From positions 310,001-374,000 of the forward strand of contig CANLQH010000001.1 of the NCBI GenBank assembly GCA_947493285.1: a DNA stretch of 64,000 nucleotides. Reading direction: 5' to 3'. The notes under the pieces are model-generated. The model worked only from the letters and a program-made list of their open reading frames with translations. It searched no databases and was not told the DNA's origin. Shown piece after piece: positions 17,322 to 26,828 of this stretch. Numbering within the stretch: position 1 is the first letter of the stretch; every line of letters starts with the position of its first letter. This DNA is from an uncultured Tenacibaculum sp. Lineage in GTDB: Bacteria > Bacteroidota > Bacteroidia > Flavobacteriales > Flavobacteriaceae. The translations under genes and the position numbers were made by a program.

Positions 17322-18944
17322 ATGACTAAGTTTATTCATTTCAATTTAGATATTAATTCTTTATCATTACCAGATACTTTTGATTATCCTTACAATTATA
17401 CTCCTAATATTCTAGCAAGAGTTGCTTCAGAAGAATTGCAAGAATATTTACAAAACCAATCTGATTTCTCTCATAATTTCGGGATTAAAAATACTGATAA
17501 CATTAGTGCGCTTGGTAAAATGTTTGGAGTATTAGTTGTTAAGAGCCCTAAAGGAGAAATTGGCTATTTAGCAGCTTTTTCTGGTAAAATTGCTAATAGT
17601 ACACAACACAAACATTTTGTACCTCCGGTTTATGATGTTTTAGAAGAAAATGGTTTTTATTTAAAGACTGAAGAGAAACTTAATCGGATAAACAAACAAA
17701 TTTCAGAACTAGAAAACAGTATTAATTATCATGATATCAAAAGTAAATACTTAACTACAAAGACTTTTCATGAAAATTTACTAACTGAAGAACAAACTAA
17801 GGTTAAAGAAAGAAGAAAACTTAGAAAGTTAGAACATCAACAAGACAATCAATTAAATATAAACGAGGAATTCTATTTACGAGAATATGAAGTATATTTA
17901 AAATATAAAATTGCTCCTATTAAAAAAAAGTATTTAGGTTTTCAAAATAAAATTGAGCAATTAAGAAATCAACGAAAAGAACTATCTGCTTGGGTGCAAC
18001 AAGAAATTTTTAAGCACTATACTTTTTTAAATAATTCAAAAGAAAAACAGAATTTATTAGACATTTTTAAAGATTCTACAAAAAATATACCTGCTGGCGC
18101 TGGAGATTGTTGTGCTCCAAAATTATTACAATATGCTTTTTTAAATAACCTCACTCCTATTTGTATGGCAGAATTTTGGTGGGGCAAACCTTCAAAAACT
18201 TATGTTAGAAAACATCTAGACTACTATCCTGCTTGTACTGGTAAATGCAAGCCTATTTTAACTCATATGTTAAAAGGAATCACTGTAAATGAGAATCCTT
18301 TATATGCACAACTAAAAGTAAAAAAAAAGATTTCAATTATTTATGAAGATGAGTTTTTAGCTGTTATTAATAAACCACATGATTTATTATCAGTTTCTGG
18401 AAAAGAAATTGAAGATTCTGTCCATTACAGAATGAAAAAAAAATATCCTAAAGCTACAGGTCCTTTGGTTGTTCATCGTTTAGATATGTCTACTTCTGGA
18501 ATTTTACTCGTTGCTAAAAATGAAGATACTTATAAAGCATTACAAGTTCAGTTTATTAATAGAACTATACAAAAACGTTATGTTGCCTTGTTAAATGGAA
18601 AACTCTCAAAAAACAAAGGAGAAATCGATTTACCATTACGAGTAGATCTTGAAGATAGACCGAAGCAATTGGTTTGCTATACGCATGGTAAAAATGCTGT
18701 GACAAAATGGGAAACTATTGAGGTAAAAAACAACAAAACAAAAGTTTACTTTTACCCTATTACAGGTCGTACACACCAATTACGTGTACATGCTGCTCAT
18801 TCTTTAGGTCTAAACACTTCAATTATTGGAGACGATTTATATGGGCAAAAAGAGGATAGATTATACTTACATGCTGAGAGTATAACATTTGTGCATCCAA
18901 AAACTAAAGAGAGTATGAATATTACTTCACATGTTTCTTTCTAA
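17322..18944 (+). CDS. RluA-family pseudouridine synthase with long Cys-containing N-terminal extension
   Basis: The C-terminal third (about 340-540) is an RluA-type pseudouridine synthase. The catalytic aspartate is in HRLDMSTSGIL (near residue 388), followed by KRYVALLNG and GRTHQLRVHAAH. The protein is 540 residues against 220-320 for classical members. The extension holds a coiled coil (about 120-240) and a conserved-looking segment, GAGDCCAPKLL through CTGKCKPIL (about 260-315), whose cysteines could bind a metal. The RNA target is unknown. It modifies uridine in rRNA or tRNA in the cytoplasm. The gene starts 6 bases after a terminator tail, and its stop is 2 bases from the convergent UMF1 gene. 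Confidence 0.9.
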   Translation: MTKFIHFNLDINSLSLPDTFDYPYNYTPNILARVASEELQEYLQNQSDFSHNFGIKNTDNISALGKMFGVLVVKSPKGEIGYLAAFSGKIANSTQHKHFVPPVYDVLEENGFYLKTEEKLNRINKQISELENSINYHDIKSKYLTTKTFHENLLTEEQTKVKERRKLRKLEHQQDNQLNINEEFYLREYEVYLKYKIAPIKKKYLGFQNKIEQLRNQRKELSAWVQQEIFKHYTFLNNSKEKQNLLDIFKDSTKNIPAGAGDCCAPKLLQYAFLNNLTPICMAEFWWGKPSKTYVRKHLDYYPACTGKCKPILTHMLKGITVNENPLYAQLKVKKKISIIYEDEFLAVINKPHDLLSVSGKEIEDSVHYRMKKKYPKATGPLVVHRLDMSTSGILLVAKNEDTYKALQVQFINRTIQKRYVALLNGKLSKNKGEIDLPLRVDLEDRPKQLVCYTHGKNAVTKWETIEVKNNKTKVYFYPITGRTHQLRVHAAHSLGLNTSIIGDDLYGQKEDRLYLHAESITFVHPKTKESMNITSHVSF

Positions 18945-18946
18945 AA

Positions 18947-20242
18947 TTATTCTACGTATTTAGTTTTCTTAAGTGTGCTTAAAATAATAAACGATATTAA
19001 AAAGAAAACAGCTAAACAAAGTACACTCCACTGCATTGAGTTTGTAATTGCGTATAGAGCTCCATAAACTGCTGTTCCTAATACAATAGCTATTTTTTCA
19101 GTAACATCATAAAAACTAAAATAAGTAGCATGGTCTTCAGTTTCTGGTAATAACTTTGAATAGGTAGAACGAGTTAATGATTGGATTGCTCCTTGTACTA
19201 AACCTAATAATCCGCCTAATCCATAAAAATATAACGCTACGTTTTCTTGGTTTTTATCTAGCATAAATGCTGCAAAGCAAACCAACATCCAAATACCAAT
19301 AGTAACTTTTAATGCTGTAAAATTTCCATACTTATCAGAAAACCTTGAAAAGAAATAAGCACCAAAAATTGCAACAATTTGAACTAGTAAAATAGTAATA
19401 ATCATATTTACAGATGGCAATCCTAATTCTGAAGAACCAAAAATAGCCGCCATTAAAATAATAGTTTGAACTCCAATACTTAAAAAGAAAAAGGCTAATA
19501 AAAATCGTTTTAAGGTCGTATAATTTAATACCTCCTTAAATACAATCTGTAACTCTCTATATCCTTTCCATATATAGTCATTGTCAGGTTGTTTATTATA
19601 AATATCATCAGGTAGTTTACGAAAAGTTATTTGTGCAAAACCAATCCACCAAATACCAACCATAACGAAAGATAGACGAGAAGCCATCCCTGTAGTAATA
19701 CCCAATGTTTCAGGAAACATTATCATTCCTAAATTAATTAGTAATAAAATTACTGACCCAATATATCCGTAAATAAATCCTTTAGCACTAGCTCTATCTT
19801 GTTGCTCTGGTAATGCTATTTCTGGTAAATATGCATTATAAAACACCCAACTAGCCCAAAAACCAATACTTGCTAAAATAGTAAACCAAATACCTATCCA
19901 AACACTATCTATTCCGTCGAAAAAATATAATGCTGCTACCGATAAACCACCGAGCCAACAGAAGAATTTCATGAATTTTTTCTTGCTACCTGTATAATCT
20001 GCAATACCCGATAATATTGGAGAAATTAGAGCTACTACTAAAAATGAAAAAGATAATGCATAACTATATAAACTATCAGGATGCTCCCAATCCATTCCTA
20101 AAAAACGAACAGTTTTTCCTTTAGTTACTGCACTATAATATAACGGAAAAACCGCGGTACTTATAACCAATGAATATACTGAGTTTGCCCAGTCGTAAAA
20201 TGCCCAAGCGTTAATTAATTTCTTATCTCCTATTTTGTACAT
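18947..20242 (-). CDS. UMF1-family MFS transporter (Atg22-like)
   Basis: The 431-residue membrane protein has about 12 predicted spans. It begins with INAWAFYDWANSVYSLVIST, the hallmark of the UMF1/Atg22-like MFS family. The substrate is not known; yeast Atg22 exports amino acids, but bacterial members are uncharacterised. It follows the M48 protease gene by 69 bases on the same strand, with a terminator in between. The stop codon lies 2 bases from that of the convergent pseudouridine synthase gene, so there is no room for a separate terminator. Confidence 0.92.
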   Translation of the reverse strand: MYKIGDKKLINAWAFYDWANSVYSLVISTAVFPLYYSAVTKGKTVRFLGMDWEHPDSLYSYALSFSFLVVALISPILSGIADYTGSKKKFMKFFCWLGGLSVAALYFFDGIDSVWIGIWFTILASIGFWASWVFYNAYLPEIALPEQQDRASAKGFIYGYIGSVILLLINLGMIMFPETLGITTGMASRLSFVMVGIWWIGFAQITFRKLPDDIYNKQPDNDYIWKGYRELQIVFKEVLNYTTLKRFLLAFFFLSIGVQTIILMAAIFGSSELGLPSVNMIITILLVQIVAIFGAYFFSRFSDKYGNFTALKVTIGIWMLVCFAAFMLDKNQENVALYFYGLGGLLGLVQGAIQSLTRSTYSKLLPETEDHATYFSFYDVTEKIAIVLGTAVYGALYAITNSMQWSVLCLAVFFLISFIILSTLKKTKYVE

Positions 20243-20250
20243 ATATATTG

Positions 20251-20284
20251 AATAAAAAAACCGTCCATTAAAAATGAACGGTTT
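20251..20284 (-). terminator. Rho-independent terminator of the M48 protease gene
   Basis: The arms at 20258-20269 and 20273-20284 pair over 12 positions with one mismatch and a short A loop. On the minus strand a T-run follows. It lies between the M48 stop (20312) and the UMF1 start (20242). Confidence 0.82.
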
Positions 20285-20311
20285 GCAATATACTATAATT
20301 TATTATACTCT

Positions 20312-21118
20312 TTAACTCTTAGTAGTATTGTATTTAGCTGCTAAACGTCTTGCTTCTGGTAAAAAAGCCTTTAAGGTTTGAATTCTCGACTGATTAGAAG
20401 GGTGTGTACTTAAAAACTCTGGTGGAGCATTTTTAGAACCAGCTCTTTGACTCATACGAACCCAAACTTCTGCAGCTTCACGCCCATCATATCCAGCCAT
20501 TATCATAAATACCAATCCTAATTTATCCGCTTCTGTTTCATGAGTTCTACTAAATGCTAGCATTCCTACTTGCGAACCAATACCGTAAGCCATATTCCAT
20601 AATTGAGATTTCTTACTGTTTTGAGTGCCTAAAGCTACAGCCAATCCTCCTATTTGTTGCATTTGAGCTGAAGACATACGCTCTTGACCATGCTTAGCAA
20701 AAGCATGCGCAATTTCGTGCCCCATAACAGCTGCTACACCATTCTGATTCGCACAAATAGGCATAATACCTGTATAAAAAACTACTTTACCTCCAGGTAA
20801 GCACCAAGCATTTACTGTATTATCTTCTACTAAATTAAATTCCCACTTATAAGAATTTGCTTCAGCTTGCATACCATTGGCTCTCATAAATCTATCTACA
20901 GCGGATGCAATTCTTTTACCAACGCTTTTTACTTCATTTGTTTCTGTAACATTAGTTGATAATTTATTTTCTTTTAAAAAACCTTGATATTGAGCAAAAC
21001 TTGCTGGTAATATTTGGGCATCACTAACAAAGTTTACTCTTTTCCTACCCGTAATAGGTACTGTACTACAGTCTACTAAAAATACTGCTAGAAATGCTAA
21101 AGCTATAATTCTTTTCAT
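20312..21118 (-). CDS. M48 family metalloprotease lipoprotein
   Basis: The 268-residue protein begins with a lipoprotein signal (FLVDC, Cys17) and reads STVPITGRKRVNFV right after it, typical of Bacteroidota and proteobacterial LoiP/YcaL-like M48 proteases. The zinc motif HEIAH is at 134-138, and the third ligand is in HETEADKLG about 60 residues later. It probably degrades or checks misfolded outer-membrane proteins in the periplasm. The upstream gap shared with the divergent hydrolase holds TGACA and TGTCA half-sites (21154-21177) that also occur near lon and htpG. Confidence 0.94.
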   Translation of the reverse strand: MKRIIALAFLAVFLVDCSTVPITGRKRVNFVSDAQILPASFAQYQGFLKENKLSTNVTETNEVKSVGKRIASAVDRFMRANGMQAEANSYKWEFNLVEDNTVNAWCLPGGKVVFYTGIMPICANQNGVAAVMGHEIAHAFAKHGQERMSSAQMQQIGGLAVALGTQNSKKSQLWNMAYGIGSQVGMLAFSRTHETEADKLGLVFMIMAGYDGREAAEVWVRMSQRAGSKNAPPEFLSTHPSNQSRIQTLKAFLPEARRLAAKYNTTKS

Positions 21119-21193
21119 TTTTTATATTTTTATTAATTTCAGTTATGTTATTATGACACAGATTTAAAAAAATGTCACATTTTAACAAACATA

Positions 21194-21225
21194 TTGTGTC
21201 TTTAAAATTACAAATTCTATCTTTA
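21194..21225 (+). promoter_or_regulatory. Putative promoter of the alpha/beta hydrolase-msrB unit
   Basis: TTG at 21194-21196 and TATCTTTA at 21218-21225 (one base off TAnnTTTG) are 21 bases apart. The ATG at 21244 follows 18 bases later. Confidence 0.45.
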
Positions 21226-21243
21226 TCTTAAAAATCTATTTTT

Positions 21244-22110
21244 ATGAATTTTAAAAATTCAAAAATATTACCTCCTAGCTTAACTATACCAAAATCAGTT
21301 ATTGCAATTGCTAAAGCCTTACAGTTTTTTTCCACTTCATTAGCTGCTAAATTTGGCTCAAAACTTTTTATTACTCCTATTAAATTCTCAATGCCTAAAA
21401 GAGAAAAGGTAATGCTAGAAAGTGCTCAAAAGAAAACAATAACTGTACCCGCTATATCTAAAGAAATACACGTTTTATCTTACGGATATTCTCAAAAAAA
21501 AGTTTTATTAGTTCATGGATGGGCAGGAAGAAGTACGCAATTATTTATGATTGCCGATAAATTACTTGAAAAAGGATATATGGTTATTTCTTTTGATGGT
21601 CCTTCTCATGGAGAATCAACAGGAAAAACTACCATGATGCCTGAATTTTTAGATACGATTAAAGAAATAAACGCGCAATTCGGTCCTTTTGATGCTGCCG
21701 TAGGGCATTCATTTGGAGGTATGTGTTTACTAAATGCTATAGCAGAAGACTTTGAAATAAAAAAGTTAGTTACTGTAGGTTCAGCAGATAAAATTTCTGA
21801 CGTTATTTTAAATTTTACAAACAACCTAAAGGTTAAACCAATTGTAGCAAAAAAAATAAAAAAAGGATTTGATAATCAATGGAAAACGGATATCGACTTA
21901 CACTCTTCAAGTGTAGTTGCTAAAAAGGTTACGATACCTACGCTAGTTGTTCATGACTCAAAAGATGGAGATGTTCCTGTAAGTAGTGCTATACAAATAC
22001 GTCAAAGTCTACAAAATGGAAAACTTTTAATTACTAACGGATTAGGTCATACCAAAATCTTACGTAATCAAAAGGTAACTACCAGCATTGTGGATTTTAT
22101 TACTCAGTAA
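21244..22110 (+). CDS. Alpha/beta hydrolase
   Basis: The 288-residue alpha/beta-hydrolase has an oxyanion region LLVHGWAGRSTQ (88-99), the nucleophile elbow VGHSFGGM (Ser156), an acidic residue in HDSKDGDVPV and the catalytic His in GLGHTKILR. All triad positions are present. There is no signal peptide, although the first 45 residues are rather hydrophobic and helical. The substrate is unknown. msrB starts 2 bases after its stop, so the two are co-transcribed. Confidence 0.92.
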   Translation: MNFKNSKILPPSLTIPKSVIAIAKALQFFSTSLAAKFGSKLFITPIKFSMPKREKVMLESAQKKTITVPAISKEIHVLSYGYSQKKVLLVHGWAGRSTQLFMIADKLLEKGYMVISFDGPSHGESTGKTTMMPEFLDTIKEINAQFGPFDAAVGHSFGGMCLLNAIAEDFEIKKLVTVGSADKISDVILNFTNNLKVKPIVAKKIKKGFDNQWKTDIDLHSSSVVAKKVTIPTLVVHDSKDGDVPVSSAIQIRQSLQNGKLLITNGLGHTKILRNQKVTTSIVDFITQ

Positions 22111-22112
22111 GC

Positions 22113-22580
22113 ATGAAAAGACTTTTATCAATATTTATTTTAACTTTTTTATTTAATTTTTCTGGAAACGCTCAAAGCAAAAAAACGTACAAGGTTTCAA
22201 AAACTAATAAAGAGTGGAAAAAATTATTAACTTCTAAACAATATTATATTCTTAGAGAAGCTGGTACTGAACATAGAAACTCTAGCCCTTTAAATAAAAA
22301 CTACAAAAAAGGAATTTACGTATGTGCAGCTTGTAAAACACCTTTGTATAAATCAGATCATAAATATGATTCTCGTTCTGGATGGCCTTCTTTTGACAGA
22401 GCCATAAAAAACAATGTTGAATTAGATGTTGATTATAAAATTGGATATGCTCGTACTGAATTAAAATGTAATACTTGTGGCGGTCATTTAGGACATTCTT
22501 TTAACGACGGTCCTAGAGAAACTACTGGAGAACGTCATTGTATAAATGGAGCTGCATTAGAGTTTGTTCCAAAAAAATAA
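22113..22580 (+). CDS. msrB: Peptide-methionine (R)-S-oxide reductase, exported
   Basis: MsrB reduces the R-epimer of methionine sulfoxide in proteins. The 155-residue protein has a signal peptide (1-20, ending GNA/Q), so it works in the periplasm. Zinc ligands are Cys71, Cys74, Cys119 and Cys122 (CAAC and CNTC). The catalytic Cys143 is in RHCINGAALEF, and SGWPSF and GHLGHSFNDGP are the family motifs. It is coupled to the preceding hydrolase gene (2-base gap) and is followed by a terminator whose U-tract runs directly into the next start codon. Confidence 0.96.
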   Translation: MKRLLSIFILTFLFNFSGNAQSKKTYKVSKTNKEWKKLLTSKQYYILREAGTEHRNSSPLNKNYKKGIYVCAACKTPLYKSDHKYDSRSGWPSFDRAIKNNVELDVDYKIGYARTELKCNTCGGHLGHSFNDGPRETTGERHCINGAALEFVPKK

Positions 22581-22604
22581 TTTTATCAAAATATTGTAAC
22601 TTAG

Positions 22605-22631
22605 AGCTGATTTAAAAATCAGCTTTTTTTT
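22605..22631 (+). terminator. Terminator after msrB, abutting the next start codon
   Basis: The stem AGCTGATT/AATCAGCT (22605-22612 and 22617-22624) has a TAAA loop and is followed by seven T (22625-22631). The T-run ends exactly at the ATG at 22632. Confidence 0.88.
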
Positions 22632-23186
22632 ATGGATGCATCATACTTACCAAGTGTAAAAAAACAATTTGAATATTATAAACTATTAGGAGATAAAACC
22701 TTTTCTCAATTAACAAATGATCAATTTTTCTGGTTATCAAATATTGATGATAATTCTATTGCAATTATTGTAAAGCACATCGCTGGAAACATGAAATCTC
22801 GTTGGACCAATTTTTTAACTGAAGATGGAGAGAAAGAATGGCGTAATAGAGATGATGAATTTATAAATTCATTTACATCTAAAGAAGAAGTTATTGCTTA
22901 CTGGGAAATGGGATGGCAATGCTTATTTGAAGCAATAAATTCTATTGATGAAAAGAATCAAGATACTATTGTTTATATCAGAAATCATGGACACACAGTA
23001 ACTGAAGCTATTAATCGACAACTTTGCCATTACTCATATCACGTAGGGCAGATTGTATTTTTAGCAAAACTATTATTAGATAGTGATTGGAAATCATTAT
23101 CGGTAGCAAAAGGTACCTCTAAAGAATATAATGCAGACAAATTTTCTAAAGAAAAAAGAAGAACTCATTTTACTGATGACTTATAA
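22632..23186 (+). CDS. DUF1572 family protein (DinB-like fold)
   Basis: The 184-residue protein matches the DUF1572 branch of the DinB/YfiT helical-bundle superfamily. A likely metal site is His49 (IVKHIAGNMKSRW) with His133 and His137 in LCHYSYHVGQIV. Related proteins transfer thiols or bind metal, but members of this branch are uncharacterised. It has no signal peptide. The start codon is fixed by the terminator T-run that ends at the preceding base, which leaves no room for a normal leader. Expression probably relies on read-through, a promoter inside the msrB end, or a leaderless transcript. Confidence 0.88.
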   Translation: MDASYLPSVKKQFEYYKLLGDKTFSQLTNDQFFWLSNIDDNSIAIIVKHIAGNMKSRWTNFLTEDGEKEWRNRDDEFINSFTSKEEVIAYWEMGWQCLFEAINSIDEKNQDTIVYIRNHGHTVTEAINRQLCHYSYHVGQIVFLAKLLLDSDWKSLSVAKGTSKEYNADKFSKEKRRTHFTDDL

Positions 23187-23250
23187 AATTAGGTAACATT
23201 TTTATGTGTCTATCGTCTTCAGAATAACTAAACTACAAAAACTTTTTCTG

Positions 23251-23853
23251 ATGAAACAAAACACTTGGGCACAGTTATTTATCATTTACACTCGCTACTT
23301 AATAGGATTTGCATTTATTTTTGCTAGCATTGTTAAACTTCAAGGGTTGCGTTTCACTGCTGAAAGCGGAGCTAAAAGTCCAATTAACAGCGCATGGCAT
23401 TTTTTTGAAACTTTATATCAGTCTGGTATATACTGGAAGTTTCTAGGTTTCGTTCAATTAGTTGCTGGTTCATTATTAATCACTCAACGTTATGCAAAAT
23501 TAGGAGCTGTCATGTTTTTACCAATCATAGCTAACGTTTTTATTATTACTATTTCGTATGATTTTAATGGAACACCAATTATTACAGGGCTTATGCTATT
23601 GGCAACTATCCTATTATTAATCTGGGATTGGGATTCCTTAAAAGTATTAGTAAACAAGAAACCAATTACATCAGATAAAAAAAGGTTAGAACATGATTCT
23701 ATTTGGATTACCTTAGGAATAATTTTCTTTATAGCTACAATCAGTGTTAAGTTTATAATTAGTACAACAGTCCTAATGCCATTATTTATTAGCTTTCCGA
23801 TTATTGGATTAATTGGGTTGATTATTGGTTATAAAAGAAGAAAACTATACTAA
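23251..23853 (+). CDS. DoxX-like integral membrane protein
   Basis: From the ATG at 23251 the protein has 200 residues. It has five or six hydrophobic spans and begins with a RYLIGFAFIFASIVKLQGLRF segment typical of DoxX-like proteins. The in-frame GTG at 23206 would add 15 residues without hydrophobic or conserved character, so I prefer 23251. Function is unknown; DoxX relatives take part in thiol-redox or respiratory membrane complexes. It sits between two DinB-fold genes on the same strand, 64 bases after the first. Confidence 0.8.
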   Translation: MKQNTWAQLFIIYTRYLIGFAFIFASIVKLQGLRFTAESGAKSPINSAWHFFETLYQSGIYWKFLGFVQLVAGSLLITQRYAKLGAVMFLPIIANVFIITISYDFNGTPIITGLMLLATILLLIWDWDSLKVLVNKKPITSDKKRLEHDSIWITLGIIFFIATISVKFIISTTVLMPLFISFPIIGLIGLIIGYKRRKLY

Positions 23854-23889
23854 TTATTCTTTGTATATTTAACTTTTAACTTATAGAAA

Positions 23890-24414
23890 ATGAACAAAGA
23901 AGCTATAATCGATTTATTAGAAGAAAAACACCAAAAGTTATTTAACTGGCTAGAAAATCAACCTGAGGATAGTTTTAATAAAGGTCCAAAAGGTAAGTGG
24001 ACAACGGGACAGCATATAGAGCATTTAGTAGATTCGATTAAGCAAGTAAATCATGCGTTAAGTTTTCCTAAATTCATATTAAAATATAAATTCGGAAACT
24101 CAAATAGAGAAGTTAGAGCTTATGATGATGTCGTAAATCGTTATCAAGAAAAGTTGTCTAAAAATCAAGATAAAGCAAGAGAGTTTAATATTGGAGTAAA
24201 AACTCCAGATCAAAAGAAGTATCAACAACTACTTAATACACTACAAATACAAAATAAAAAACTGCAACATAAAACAAATAAATGGAAAGATAAAGATCTA
24301 GACAACTTAATCTTACCGCATCCTTTAATGGGTAAAATGCCTGTGCGTGAAATTATTATGTGGACAGCTTATCATACAGAGCATCATGCTACAATTTTAA
24401 AAGACAAACACTAA
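23890..24414 (+). CDS. DinB family protein
   Basis: The 174-residue four-helix-bundle protein carries the three-His pattern of DinB/YfiT proteins: His45 (GQHIEHLVDS) and His162/His166 in AYHTEHHATIL. It is probably a metal-dependent hydrolase or thiol transferase in the cytoplasm. The gene is 36 bases after the DoxX-like gene, and ffh follows after 97 bases with its own promoter-like box. Confidence 0.9.
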   Translation: MNKEAIIDLLEEKHQKLFNWLENQPEDSFNKGPKGKWTTGQHIEHLVDSIKQVNHALSFPKFILKYKFGNSNREVRAYDDVVNRYQEKLSKNQDKAREFNIGVKTPDQKKYQQLLNTLQIQNKKLQHKTNKWKDKDLDNLILPHPLMGKMPVREIIMWTAYHTEHHATILKDKH

Positions 24415-24479
24415 CCTTATTAAAGTTAACAACCTCATAAAGAGCTTTAAAAAAAGCCGGAATCTATCAACAAAATTCT

Positions 24480-24487
24480 TATATTTG
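24480..24487 (+). promoter_or_regulatory. Putative -7 element of ffh
   Basis: TATATTTG fully matches TAnnTTTG and lies 24 bases before the ffh ATG at 24512. No clear TTG is seen at -33. Confidence 0.45.
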
Positions 24488-24511
24488 TGCCTCTAAAAAT
24501 GAAGCCGATAC

Positions 24512-25840
24512 ATGTTTAATAATTTAAGTGAAAAGTTAGATAAAGCGTTACATACGCTAAAAGGACACGGAAAAATTACCGAAGTTAACGTTGCAGAAAC
24601 TCTAAAAGAAGTTCGTAGAGCTTTATTAGATGCCGATGTTAACTTTAAGATAGCCAAACAATTTACTAAAACAGTACAACAAAAAGCGCTTGGTCAAGAT
24701 GTATTAACTACATTAAATCCAGGGCAATTAATGGTTAAATTGGTTAAAGACGAATTAACCGAATTAATGGGTGGTGATACTGTTGGTATTAATTTAGGTG
24801 GCTCTCCTACTATAATTTTAATGTCTGGTTTACAAGGGTCTGGTAAGACTACCTTTTCTGGTAAACTTGCTAACTTCTTAAAAACTAAAAAATCTAAGAA
24901 TGTTTTATTAGTTGGTTGTGATATTTATCGTCCTGCCGCTATAAATCAGTTACGTGTAGTTGGTGAACAGATTGGTGTTGAAGTTTATGCTGAAGAAGGG
25001 AATCAAGATCCTGTTGAAATTTCATTAAACGCAATTAAACACGCAAAAGCGAATAGCAAAAATGTGGTAATTATTGATACTGCTGGTCGTTTAGCTGTTG
25101 ATGAAGAAATGATGAATGAAATTTCAAACATTCACAAAGCTGTTACTCCGCAAGAAACATTATTTGTTGTAGATTCTATGACAGGGCAAGATGCTGTAAA
25201 TACAGCTAAAGCCTTTAACGATGTTTTAAATTTTGATGGAGTTATTCTTACCAAATTAGATGGTGATACTCGTGGTGGAGCGGCATTATCTATTAAAACG
25301 GTAGTAGACAAGCCTATTAAATTTATCGGTACTGGTGAAAAGATGGATGCTATTGATGTATTCCACCCTGATCGTATGGCTGATCGTATTTTAGGAATGG
25401 GAGACGTTATCTCGTTAGTAGAACGTGCTCAAGAACAATACGACGAAGACGAAGCTAGAAAATTACAAAAGAAGATTGCTAAAAATCAGTTTGGTTTTGA
25501 TGATTTCTTAAATCAGATTCAACAAATCAAAAAGATGGGTAGCATGAAAGATTTAGTTGGAATGATTCCTGGTGCTGGTAAAGCCATGAAAGATGTAGAT
25601 ATTGATGATGATGCCTTTAAAGGAATTGAAGCAATTATTCAATCGATGACTCCAGTAGAAAGAAGCACACCAACAACGATAAACGCAAGCCGTAAAAAAA
25701 GAATTGCAAAAGGTTCTGGTACATCAGTACAAGAAGTAAATCAGTTAATGAAGCAATTCGACCAAATGAGCAAGATGATGAAGATGATGCAAGGTGGTGG
25801 CGGAAGAAAAATGATGCAAATGATGAAAGGCATGAGATAA
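24512..25840 (+). CDS. ffh: Signal recognition particle protein Ffh
   Basis: Ffh is the GTPase of the signal recognition particle. It binds 4.5S RNA and signal peptides and delivers ribosomes to FtsY. The 442-residue protein has the N domain, the G domain with GLQGSGKTT (near 105-113), DTAGRL and [10 protein letters not shown], and a methionine-rich M domain that ends in a repeated [10 protein letters not shown] pattern. The length is normal. No 4.5S RNA gene is visible nearby. A very stable terminator with a TTCG tetraloop begins 4 bases after the stop. Confidence 0.98.
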   Translation: MFNNLSEKLDKALHTLKGHGKITEVNVAETLKEVRRALLDADVNFKIAKQFTKTVQQKALGQDVLTTLNPGQLMVKLVKDELTELMGGDTVGINLGGSPTIILMSGLQGSGKTTFSGKLANFLKTKKSKNVLLVGCDIYRPAAINQLRVVGEQIGVEVYAEEGNQDPVEISLNAIKHAKANSKNVVIIDTAGRLAVDEEMMNEISNIHKAVTPQETLFVVDSMTGQDAVNTAKAFNDVLNFDGVILTKLDGDTRGGAALSIKTVVDKPIKFIGTGEKMDAIDVFHPDRMADRILGMGDVISLVERAQEQYDEDEARKLQKKIAKNQFGFDDFLNQIQQIKKMGSMKDLVGMIPGAGKAMKDVDIDDDAFKGIEAIIQSMTPVERSTPTTINASRKKRIAKGSGTSVQEVNQLMKQFDQMSKMMKMMQGGGGRKMMQMMKGMR

Positions 25841-25843
25841 TGC

Positions 25844-25872
25844 AAAAGAGAGGCTTCGGCTTCTCTTTTTTT
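25844..25872 (+). terminator. Rho-independent terminator of ffh (UUCG tetraloop)
   Basis: The 11-bp stem (25844-25854 with 25859-25869, one G-T wobble) is closed by C-TTCG-G and followed by T-rich sequence. It shows that an upstream in-frame start for folD at 25840 would be wrong. Confidence 0.9.
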
Positions 25873-25911
25873 ATATACACAACTCAACAAACACACAACA
25901 ACACAACAACA

Positions 25912-26790
25912 ATGATTTTACTAGACGGTAAAAAAACATCAGCAGATATTAAAGAAGAAATTGCTCTTGAAGTATCTGAATTAAAAAATAATGAAAAAAA
26001 AACACCTCATTTAGCTGCCATAATCGTTGGTAATGATGGAGCTAGTTTAACTTACGTAAATGCAAAAGTTAAAGCTTGCGAGCGTGTTGGTTTTGAATCT
26101 ACTTTAATAAGACTTTCTGAAGATACAACTGAAGAAGAGTTATTAAACGAAATCGCTATTTTAAATGTAGATAAAGAGATTGACGGATTTATAGTTCAGT
26201 TACCCCTACCCGATCATATTGATGAACAAAAGATTTTAATGGCGATAGACCCTGATAAGGATGTAGATGGATTTCATCCAACAAATGTGGGTAAAATGGC
26301 TTTAAATCTACCTACTTTTATCTCTGCTACTCCTTTCGGAATTTTAGAATTATTAGATCGTTACAATGTAGAAACTAGCGGAAAGAATGTTGTCGTTATT
26401 GGACGTAGTCATATTGTAGGTAGCCCAATGAGTATTTTACTTGCTCAAAAAAGAAAAGTTGGTAACGCTACTGTTACCTTAACACATAGTAGAACTAAAA
26501 ACTTAAAAGAAATAACTTTAAAAGCAGATATAATCATTGCTGCTTTAGGAATACCAGAATTCTTAAAAGCTGATATGGTTAAAGAAGACGTAACTATTAT
26601 TGATGTTGGAATAACTCGTGTAGCAGATGCTTCTAAAAAAAGAGGTTTCCGTTTGGTTGGTGACGTTGCTTTTAAAGAAGTGTCCGAAAAAGCAAGTTTC
26701 ATTACACCTGTTCCTGGTGGTGTTGGACCAATGACAATTGCTATGCTTTTAAAAAATACATTACTCGCTTGTAATAGGAGAAACTCATAA
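25912..26790 (+). CDS. folD: Methylenetetrahydrofolate dehydrogenase/cyclohydrolase
   Basis: FolD interconverts 5,10-methylene-THF and 10-formyl-THF. From ATG 25912 it has 292 residues, the usual length, and begins [14 protein letters not shown]. The motif [14 protein letters not shown] carries the active-site Lys and Tyr. [22 protein letters not shown] and the NADP loop [14 protein letters not shown] follow, with [14 protein letters not shown] near the end. An upstream in-frame ATG at 25840 lies within the ffh terminator and is rejected. The leader (25878-25911) is strikingly CA-rich and unstructured. A bidirectional terminator separates it from convergent pepE. Confidence 0.97.
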   Translation: MILLDGKKTSADIKEEIALEVSELKNNEKKTPHLAAIIVGNDGASLTYVNAKVKACERVGFESTLIRLSEDTTEEELLNEIAILNVDKEIDGFIVQLPLPDHIDEQKILMAIDPDKDVDGFHPTNVGKMALNLPTFISATPFGILELLDRYNVETSGKNVVVIGRSHIVGSPMSILLAQKRKVGNATVTLTHSRTKNLKEITLKADIIIAALGIPEFLKADMVKEDVTIIDVGITRVADASKKRGFRLVGDVAFKEVSEKASFITPVPGGVGPMTIAMLLKNTLLACNRRNS

Positions 26791-26793
26791 AAT

Positions 26794-26827
26794 AAAAAAA
26801 CTCCAAACATTAGTTTGGAGTTTTTTT
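26794..26827. terminator. Bidirectional terminator between folD and pepE
   Basis: CTCCAAAC/GTTTGGAG (26801-26808 and 26813-26820) with an ATTA loop is flanked by seven A and seven T, so it works in both directions between two convergent genes. Confidence 0.92.
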
Positions 26828-26828
26828 A

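Noticed and set aside
25840..25911. Upstream in-frame start for folD
   Set aside because: The extra codons cover the ffh terminator hairpin and the leader; the conserved FolD start is at 25912.
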